Source of the DNA: an uncultured Rhodanobacteraceae bacterium
GTDB lineage: Bacteria; Pseudomonadota; Gammaproteobacteria; Xanthomonadales; Rhodanobacteraceae
Length of the DNA stretch: 6,590 nt
Direction of reading: 5' to 3'
NCBI GenBank assembly: GCA_913053815.1
Contig: CAJXGK010000105.1
Span: 1 to 6,590, forward strand
Shown here: one piece after another, positions 1 to 4,213 of the stretch
How positions within the stretch are numbered: position 1 is the stretch's first letter
Layout: each line of letters opens with the position of its first letter
Notes under the pieces: generated by a model
Seen by the model: only the letters and a program-made list of their open reading frames with translations
What the model was told of the DNA's origin: nothing
Database searches by the model: none
Position numbers and translations under genes: made by a program

Positions 1-104
1 AAAAAATGGACCAATTTTCCACTGCCGCAGTCGATTCTTCCCAAGTCCAACAGGCTCCTAGAGTCCACTTGCAGCCAGCCGTGAAGCTGTACCGCGATGA
101 ATAA
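1..104 (+). CDS. Possible C-terminal fragment of an unidentified protein
   Basis: A reading frame open from the left edge ends with TAA at 102-104, giving about 33 residues that finish in KLYRDE. An ATG at 6-8 is in frame, but the frame is also open upstream of it, so this is more likely a truncated gene end than a complete 32-residue gene. Its stop lies 9 bp from the ampE stop on the other strand, a compact convergent arrangement that favours a real gene end. I do not recognise the peptide, and the other two plus frames are also open for the first 60-80 bases, so the coding call is weak. Confidence 0.35.
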   Translation, partial: KMDQFSTAAVDSSQVQQAPRVHLQPAVKLYRDE

Positions 105-113
105 GACCACCGC

Positions 114-983
114 TCAGGTTAACCAGCCTCCCATAACCAGCAACGCGGCAAACGCCAGCCAAACGACTAGCACCCGATTCAGAATATGGCCGAGATCCTC
201 AAGTTCCCCCGGCACATCGCATAAATCTTCAGCATAACCATCGCCTGCTTCGACATCGGCATTGACCCCCACGCTGGCGATCGCCGGCAAGAAATCTGCG
301 TTAAATCCAAACCAGGTATGGCCATTCTGGGCATGCCAACGTCGCCAGGTTCCGAGCACCGCATCAAAATTCGACACCAAGGCCATCGCCAGCACCATCA
401 GATGCGCTGGAGCCCAGTCGAGCGCATCAGCCAGCCGTCCCAGTTTAGCCCGCAAGCCGTTCTCCAACCCAGCCTCGATCCCGGCCGTTGCAACACACAA
501 TCGGATTAAACGATAGGCCACTGCGCCACCCGGACCCAAAACAAAAAACCAGAACAGCAGGGCAAACCGACGCTGTAGAGCCGCCGTGACCCCCGCCCCC
601 ACCAGCGCTTGGGCCTGCCAAGGCAAATCCGCACCTGCCGGGTCAGCTTTCAGCACCTGAGCGGCAACCACGCGCGAGGTCTCATCGGCGGCATTGAAGA
701 TGGATTCAAGGTCCGTTTCCAGTTCACGGGGCCCTAGAGTCCAGATCAGCAGAGCCACCGCATAAATCAGCCAGAGTACCCCGACCCACGACAGATGCAG
801 GCTATAACCGATCGCTGCGGCAAGTAGAGCCGGCAAGAACACGACCAGAATGGCCCCCGGCAGGCCATGTCCCAGCAGCTTCAAGGCCGCCGCCAACCAT
901 TCAAAACGACGGTACCGGGCCAGCCGTGGAATGGCCCCGAGCAAAGCCAGGGCAATCAGGATTGCGAGCAGTTTCAGGGCCAT
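114..983 (-). CDS. ampE: AmpE-like inner-membrane protein (regulatory signalling modulator family)
   Basis: A 289-residue integral membrane protein, close to the usual AmpE length of about 280. Hydrophobic segments lie at roughly residues 3-19, 43-62, 65-83, 140-162 and 270-287. Family-like signatures are GPRELETD at 84-91, RRFALLFWFFVLGPGGA at 138-154, and LDWAPAHL followed by NFDAVLGTWRRW near 188-216. In enterobacteria and pseudomonads AmpE is encoded next to AmpD and is linked to beta-lactamase induction through peptidoglycan recycling; its biochemical activity is unsettled, and the fold is related to CobD/CbiB membrane proteins. The start at 983 is supported by a GGAG Shine-Dalgarno (989-992) 5 nt upstream. 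No ampD lies directly upstream, so the gene seems to be transcribed alone. Family assignment is fairly secure; a role in beta-lactam resistance here is only inferred. Confidence 0.85.
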   Translation of the reverse strand: MALKLLAILIALALLGAIPRLARYRRFEWLAAALKLLGHGLPGAILVVFLPALLAAAIGYSLHLSWVGVLWLIYAVALLIWTLGPRELETDLESIFNAADETSRVVAAQVLKADPAGADLPWQAQALVGAGVTAALQRRFALLFWFFVLGPGGAVAYRLIRLCVATAGIEAGLENGLRAKLGRLADALDWAPAHLMVLAMALVSNFDAVLGTWRRWHAQNGHTWFGFNADFLPAIASVGVNADVEAGDGYAEDLCDVPGELEDLGHILNRVLVVWLAFAALLVMGGWLT

Positions 984-1008
984 ACCAACTCCGTACTCAA
1001 TGAGCTTT

Positions 1009-1037
1009 ATTGTAACCGCAGATCACATCGCTGCCGA
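1009..1037 (-). promoter_or_regulatory. Candidate sigma70-type promoter for ampE
   Basis: Read on the minus strand, TCGGCA (1032-1037) and TACAAT (1009-1014) are separated by 17 bp. The -10 matches consensus at five of six positions and the -35 at four of six. Transcription would begin near 1002, leaving a leader of about 20 nt that holds the GGAG ribosome-binding site. This is a match to consensus only. Confidence 0.35.
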
Positions 1038-1352
1038 TGGGGGGCCTGCTTGTGCAGCGCGTCCACCATAGACTGAACCGGCCCGAAAATCCTGGAAGCT
1101 GGTTGGTATGAGTCACGCCGACTTAGTGTGACCGGTAGCCTGTAGGGTGGGGTGAGGCACGAACCGCATCCATCGAGACGGTTTATTTCTAGCGTAGTGC
1201 TTCACCTTGTTTGAACCGTTTTGTTCAGAGACAGCCTTGCGCGGACAACTTGCTGCAGGGGCTCCCGCTATGGAGGGACTCATGTTGACACTCAGGGCGT
1301 TCCTGTTGCCGGCTTCCAGGGACGTGTAGCTAGTTTGCTTACTGTAGACACC
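1038..1352. other. Gene-free stretch between ampE and the REP-like repeats
   Basis: No convincing gene is present on either strand. Small open frames exist, but they lack family resemblance and good start signals. The segment near 1142-1180 (GTAGGGTGG, then GAACCGCATCCATC) loosely resembles a dispersed intergenic repeat common in proteobacteria, but I cannot show repetition inside this window. The rest shows no clear hairpin with a T-tract and no tRNA-like fold. Confidence 0.5.
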
Positions 1353-1389
1353 CATTCTGGATCCCGGGTCTACGCCCGGGATGACAGAA
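1353..1389. repeat. REP-like palindromic hairpin
   Basis: A perfect 8-bp inverted repeat, ATCCCGGG (1361-1368) and CCCGGGAT (1375-1382), encloses a 6-nt loop. After a small internal mismatch it extends through TTCTG (1355-1359) pairing with CAGAA (1385-1389), giving about 13 bp of stem. The layout, with GGATCCCGGG on one side and CCCGGGATGACA on the other, is typical of dispersed repetitive extragenic palindromes found between genes in many proteobacteria. It lies downstream of erpA, where it could stabilise or end that transcript; there is no clear T-run after the stem when read in the erpA direction. Confidence 0.7.
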
Positions 1390-1448
1390 AAAGCATTGTG
1401 TTCCGCCCGGGATGGTGAAAATAGCATTGCACTCCACCGGGGATGACG
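1387..1448. repeat. Two tandem 31-bp degenerate copies adjoining the REP hairpin
   Basis: Units 1387-1417 and 1418-1448 align without gaps over 31 bases with 22 identities; seven of the nine differences are transitions. Both contain AGCATTG followed 10 bases later by a GGGATG block. The same GGGATG block occurs in the hairpin, so it recurs at 1378, 1409 and 1440, exactly 31 bp apart. Only the first copy keeps the complementary left arm. Three imperfect copies with no distinct spacers do not make a CRISPR array. Confidence 0.6.
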
Positions 1449-1499
1449 AGCCTTTTGGTGTTATCCGCTCTCTATACGCCCTGTACTTCACAGCGTGTG

Positions 1500-1525
1500 C
1501 CGAGCTCATGAAACTGCTCGGTTTT
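1500..1525. repeat. Inverted repeat downstream of erpA, possible transcript-end structure
   Basis: CCGAGC (1500-1505) and GCTCGG (1516-1521) form a perfect 6-bp stem with a 10-nt loop, about 35 bp past the erpA stop. The T-run (1522-1525) follows the stem on the plus strand, the wrong side for ending erpA transcription, so a terminator role for erpA is doubtful. It might instead stop plus-strand transcription entering the operon. Confidence 0.3.
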
Positions 1526-1555
1526 GCACTAACCTTGCATCGCATTCACGGAAGG

Positions 1556-1933
1556 TCAGACTGAGAACGAAGATCCACAACCGCAGGTGGTCTGGGCATT
1601 CGGATTGCGGATCACAAACTGAGCCCCACCCAGACTCTCGCGATAGTCGATTTCAGCCCCGGCCAGATATTGCAGCGAGAGGGGGTCGATCAGCAAAGTC
1701 ACCCCATCACGGACCACCGCCAGATCATCTTCAGCCTGAGTTTCCTCAAAGCTGAAACCATATTGGAATCCCGAACAACCACCGCCATTGATATACACAC
1801 GCAACTTGAGCTCGTGGTTGTTTTCCTCTTCGATCAATTCACGTACTTTTCCGGCCGCTGCAGCGGTAAATACCAGCGGCACTTCGACGTGACGATAATC
1901 AGGCGCAGCCCCAGGCATATCGATAGTATTCAT
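1556..1933 (-). CDS. erpA: ErpA, A-type iron-sulfur cluster carrier
   Basis: A 125-residue cytosolic protein of the HesB/IscA/ErpA family. It carries or inserts Fe-S clusters into apoproteins; in E. coli ErpA is needed for maturation of enzymes of isoprenoid synthesis and respiration. The three cluster-ligand cysteines are present: C53 in [12 protein letters not shown], and C117 and C119 in TTCGCGSSF at the C-terminus. The stretch [20 protein letters not shown] (94-113) is the strongly conserved segment before the CGC motif. A short N-terminal extension of about 18 residues precedes the domain, as is common in ErpA. The ATG at 1933 has a GTGAG ribosome-binding site (1939-1943), and the gene starts 6 bp after the bactofilin stop, so it is the last gene of a three-gene operon. 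IscA is the main alternative, but the extension and this neighbourhood favour ErpA. Confidence 0.92.
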   Translation of the reverse strand: MNTIDMPGAAPDYRHVEVPLVFTAAAAGKVRELIEEENNHELKLRVYINGGGCSGFQYGFSFEETQAEDDLAVVRDGVTLLIDPLSLQYLAGAEIDYRESLGGAQFVIRNPNAQTTCGCGSSFSV

Positions 1934-1939
1934 AGCAAC

Positions 1940-2374
1940 TCACTTCAGGGCAGCGGCCCCGGTTTCAAGGTCCCGGCTGAGTGGGGGTTCAGTTTGAGGA
2001 CCACTCAGCCGCTTGGGGGTTTCCTCACAATGCACCATCCGGCCATTGACCTGAGCACCGGCAGCCATTTCCAGACTACGATAGTACACATCCCCTTCAA
2101 TCCGTGCCTGGGCTGCGAGTTCCAGCCGCTCCGTGGCGTGAATGTCCCCGACAACATGGCCGTCAATGGCCACCACCGGCACGGAGATCGTTCCGGTTAC
2201 CGTTCCTTCAGCGCTCAACACGACCATCCCTTCACATCCATCGCTGACCGAAATCGAACCTTCAATACTCCCGCAAACATGCAGGGTACCGGTGAAATTC
2301 ACATCACCACTGACTCGGGTTCCCGGCGCGACAAGACTGGTCGTGGCGGAGGCATAACTACGTTTGCGGAACAT
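1940..2374 (-). CDS. Bactofilin (polymer-forming cytoskeletal protein)
   Basis: A 144-residue protein with a bactofilin domain at about residues 14-115. Short beta-helix-like repeats with recurring glycines are visible: APGTRVSGDVNFTGTLHVCG, then GSIEGSISVSDG, VVAIDGHVVGDI, LELAAQARIEGDVYYRSLEM and AAGAQVNGRM. Bactofilins polymerise without nucleotide into filaments or membrane-attached sheets and serve as scaffolds for cell shape, peptidoglycan enzymes or polar structures. The N-terminus MFRKRSYA is short and basic, which fits membrane association. The C-terminal tail from about 116 is polar, proline-rich and probably disordered. A GAGGT ribosome-binding site (2382-2386) overlaps the stop codon of the upstream gene, suggesting translational coupling. 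The family call is strong; the specific cell process is not evident. Confidence 0.88.
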   Translation of the reverse strand: MFRKRSYASATTSLVAPGTRVSGDVNFTGTLHVCGSIEGSISVSDGCEGMVVLSAEGTVTGTISVPVVAIDGHVVGDIHATERLELAAQARIEGDVYYRSLEMAAGAQVNGRMVHCEETPKRLSGPQTEPPLSRDLETGAAALK

Positions 2375-2379
2375 GATGG

Positions 2380-3087
2380 TTACCTCGTCGATACAAGTAT
2401 CTTAGCCCAGGCAAATGCCCACTCACTGGGTTGGCCACGCTTGGGCACCAGTCTTACCCGTACCCGGCTGGGCACAAAACCGGGGGGCAGGACAAGCATG
2501 CCACGAACCTGTTGAAAGTATTTGAACGCAAAGGGCAGTCCTCTGCTCTGTTCAGATGGTGCCAGATGGGCCCAATTCAGTACTACCGGCTTGCCAACCT
2601 GAATCCCTTCGACTGAGAGCGAGAGTCGTCCGCGGCTACCGGGATCCCTTTTCGCTGCCTGGGTCAGGGTAACAGTAAAGGTATAACCCGCGGTTTTTTC
2701 CATGGGCTGCATACGCAGAGCCAGCACCCCGAGACCGGTACGGTGCGCATCCCCCCCCACCAAACGCGAATAAAACGCCACATCCGAGCGCAGATTCTCG
2801 ATCTCCCCATCCCGTTCGAGCAGGGTGCTGCGCAGGGACTTGATAGCAATCTGATTGACTCGTCGTGCCTGTTGCAACATCGCCAACTGTTGCTGAAATT
2901 TCTGCATGGCCCGGTCGGCGGACAGCTTGGCGGAGTCGGGCGTGGTCGCCGGCTGTGGTACCCAACGCCCCCCAAGATTCCAGGCCAGGGCCAAAGTAAG
3001 CAGCCAAAGGACGATGATGACCAGCCACCTGCCACGGGATGGGGCGGAAGGTCGGATAATGTGGCGTGGAATCGGATGAGCGGGCAT
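2380..3087 (-). CDS. DUF6776-like membrane-anchored coiled-coil protein
   Basis: A 235-residue protein of unknown function, first gene of the operon with bactofilin and erpA. A basic N-terminus (about 20 residues) leads into one hydrophobic helix at about 21-38 (WLVIIVLWLLTLALAW), consistent with a signal anchor leaving the rest in the periplasm. Residues 52-110 are rich in Q, L, R and E in heptad-like spacing, a probable coiled coil, ending in ENLRSDVAFYSRLVGG. The C-terminal part (about 115-235) is predicted mostly beta, with GRLSLSVEGIQ, FAFKYFQQVRGMLVLPPGFVP and VRVRLVPKRG, which I recall from proteins in the same place beside bactofilin-erpA. The start at 3087 lacks a good Shine-Dalgarno, but no other in-frame ATG occurs before residue 61. 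Assembly with the bactofilin is inferred from the operon only. Confidence 0.7.
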   Translation of the reverse strand: MPAHPIPRHIIRPSAPSRGRWLVIIVLWLLTLALAWNLGGRWVPQPATTPDSAKLSADRAMQKFQQQLAMLQQARRVNQIAIKSLRSTLLERDGEIENLRSDVAFYSRLVGGDAHRTGLGVLALRMQPMEKTAGYTFTVTLTQAAKRDPGSRGRLSLSVEGIQVGKPVVLNWAHLAPSEQSRGLPFAFKYFQQVRGMLVLPPGFVPSRVRVRLVPKRGQPSEWAFAWAKILVSTR

Positions 3088-3112
3088 GATAGGTGTTTTA
3101 TAGGCTATTTCT

Positions 3113-3143
3113 GGTTATAACCTTGCCCGGGGATACGGGTCAA
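3113..3143 (-). promoter_or_regulatory. Promoter of the DUF6776-bactofilin-erpA operon, with a palindromic -10 region
   Basis: Read on the minus strand, TTGACC (3138-3143) and TATAAC (3114-3119) lie 18 bp apart, each matching the sigma70 consensus at five of six positions. Transcription would begin near 3107, about 20 nt before the start codon at 3087. The -10 sits in the perfect palindrome GGTTATAACC (3113-3122), so TATAAC is also present on the plus strand (3116-3121) facing hemJ. No matching -35 is obvious for the plus strand. Confidence 0.5.
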
Positions 3144-3189
3144 GGCGCATGCTCAGGCAATGGCGGTTTTTCATCAATAAGGTTCTTCC

Positions 3190-3618
3190 ATGCTTTGGCT
3201 GAAGGCATTACACATCATCTTCGTTGTTGCCTGGTTCGCCGGGCTGTTCTACCTGCCCAGGTTGTTCATCTATCACATAGAGACCACCGAGCCTGCAGTG
3301 CGTGCCCAATTGAAGATCATGGAAAGGAAACTTATGATTATGACCCATATCGGAGGGATCTTGGCCATCACTTTCGGTCTGGCCCTACTCAGTTGGTTCA
3401 TGCTTCATGCCCCCGGTTATTTCATGCAGGGCTGGCTGCATGCCAAACTGGTACTGGTAGCCTTGCTGATTGGCTACCATTTTTGGCTGGTATGGCTGAA
3501 GAACCGATTCGCCCGTGACGCCTGCAATTGGAGTAGCGTCCAACTGCGGTTGTTCAACGAGATTCCCTCCGTGCTCCTGGCTGGTATCGTATTATTGGTC
3601 GTGATCCAGCACCTGTAG
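3190..3618 (+). CDS. hemJ: HemJ-type protoporphyrinogen IX oxidase
   Basis: A 142-residue inner-membrane protein matching HemJ in length and pattern. HemJ oxidises protoporphyrinogen IX to protoporphyrin IX, the step before iron insertion in heme synthesis, replacing HemG or HemY. Four hydrophobic helices lie at about 6-26, 50-71, 84-103 and 124-141. Conserved features are LKALHIIFVVAWFAGLFYLP with H8, the RLFIYH motif ending at H29, HAKL with K86, and RLFNEIP at 120-126. H8 and K86 correspond to positions I recall as essential in studied HemJ proteins, which bind heme b. A weak ribosome-binding site AAGG (3179-3182) lies 7 nt before the ATG. The gene is divergent from the bactofilin operon, stands alone, and has no clear terminator after its TAG. 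Confidence 0.9.
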   Translation: MLWLKALHIIFVVAWFAGLFYLPRLFIYHIETTEPAVRAQLKIMERKLMIMTHIGGILAITFGLALLSWFMLHAPGYFMQGWLHAKLVLVALLIGYHFWLVWLKNRFARDACNWSSVQLRLFNEIPSVLLAGIVLLVVIQHL

Positions 3619-3863
3619 CAAGCTGCTGGACTATAGACGATTCAGCGGCGCCAGTGGGTTCCTGAACGGAAAAAGGGCGAACGGCCTGCGACCTGCTGAC
3701 AAGCTTCTGAGAACGCCCCGAAAGACAGCACTGGGCAAGTGTCCAGATTCGGCAGGCTGCTCGGCGTGCGCTGAGTAATGGATCGTAACATGGAAAAGCA
3801 TATCGGCTTAAATATCATCACCCCATAGATAGGTAGTGAAAACTTGCATGCGGTCTTCCTCAA

Positions 3864-3918
3864 GCTATAGCGCAACCTCTGCCTATTACGTTATAGCGTA
3901 TACGTACCTAGCTAGCTA
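3864..3918. repeat. Cluster of short perfect palindromes
   Basis: Three perfect palindromes lie within 55 bp: GCTATAGC (3864-3871), CGTATACG (3897-3904) and TAGCTAGCTA (3909-3918). TATAGCG also recurs directly at 3866 and 3892, 26 bp apart. Such spacing could reflect binding sites for a dimeric regulator on the path to the signalling gene at 4214, but each element is short enough to occur by chance. Confidence 0.3.
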
Positions 3919-4054
3919 TGCTGTCGCTGAAACATCAAGGCCACGCGCCGTCTGCAAAATTCACACAATACTCGCTGGTACGGTGTGGCACTATGACTAG
4001 ATCGAGCCAGCTATCCAGCTTGAAGCTCTTAGCCCCATCCCTGACCCCTTGGCT

Positions 4055-4070
4055 GCAGGCAGAAGCCTGC
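4055..4070. repeat. Short hairpin with a tetraloop
   Basis: GCAGGC (4055-4060) and GCCTGC (4065-4070) form a perfect 6-bp, GC-rich stem closed by an AGAA loop. There is no T-run on either side, so it is not a standard intrinsic terminator. It may be part of a transcribed leader or simply a chance structure. Confidence 0.3.
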
Positions 4071-4164
4071 CAGGTAGTGTGCAAGGCTCCCATAGCGATT
4101 TTGCTAAATCCCACGCCATCAAGCAGGAAGCCATCATTCAATTTTAAACTCTGTCAGACGCCGG

Positions 4165-4190
4165 TAGAGTGCAACAAACTGTGCCGATTG
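4165..4190 (+). promoter_or_regulatory. Weak sigma28-like promoter candidate for the signalling gene
   Basis: TAGAGTGC (4165-4172) and GCCGATTG (4183-4190) resemble the flagellar sigma28 consensus boxes TAAAGTTT and GCCGATAA at five and six of eight positions. The spacer is 10 bp instead of the usual 11. Transcription would start near 4197, leaving a leader of about 16 nt before the ATG at 4214. No comparable sigma70 promoter was found. The one-base spacing defect keeps confidence low. Confidence 0.22.
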
Positions 4191-4213
4191 ATGTGCGCAC
4201 AGTAGAATAAGTT

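Larger units (their letters stand above)
3619..4213. other. Gene-free stretch between hemJ and the signalling gene
   Basis: Open frames of 68-95 codons exist on both strands, but none resembles a known family, has a good ribosome-binding site or shows coding-like composition, so I call no gene. The segment 3861-3920 is AT-rich and has several perfect short palindromes, and a 6-bp hairpin lies at 4055-4070. The last 50 bp hold a possible promoter. The stretch could contain a decayed gene or small RNA that cannot be recognised by eye. Confidence 0.5.

Noticed and set aside
1113..1427. Minus-strand frame of 104 codons through the repeat region
   Set aside because: Its N-terminal part (VIPGVDPGSRM) is the translation of the REP hairpin, a common false gene in proteobacterial annotation, and it has no family resemblance.
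1353..1448. CRISPR-like periodic repeats
   Set aside because: Only three imperfect copies abut one another without unique spacers, and there are no cas genes nearby.
1339..1545. Minus-strand frame of 68 codons overlapping the repeats
   Set aside because: Its C-terminal part (CHPGRRPGIQNG) is again the hairpin read in another frame; no start signal or homology is visible.
1670..2515. Long plus-strand frame of 281 codons antisense to erpA, bactofilin and DUF6776
   Set aside because: The opposite strand encodes recognised proteins with intact motifs throughout, and the antisense product has no domain-like pattern, so it is a by-product of their codon use.
2636..3035. Minus-strand frames of 123 and 130 codons inside the DUF6776 gene
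   Set aside because: Both are out-of-frame readings of the same gene on the same strand, with low-complexity composition.
3642..3875. Minus-strand frame of 77 codons after hemJ
   Set aside because: No start signal and no family resemblance; composition does not look like the neighbouring genes.
3979..3999. TGGCAC near 3985 as a possible sigma54 -24 element
   Set aside because: The required TTGC-type -12 element is absent at the right distance.
3935..4205. Overlapping frames on both strands (68 and 95 codons) in the spacer before 4214
   Set aside because: Neither has a convincing ribosome-binding site, a recognised domain or an operon context, and mutual overlap on opposite strands argues for chance.
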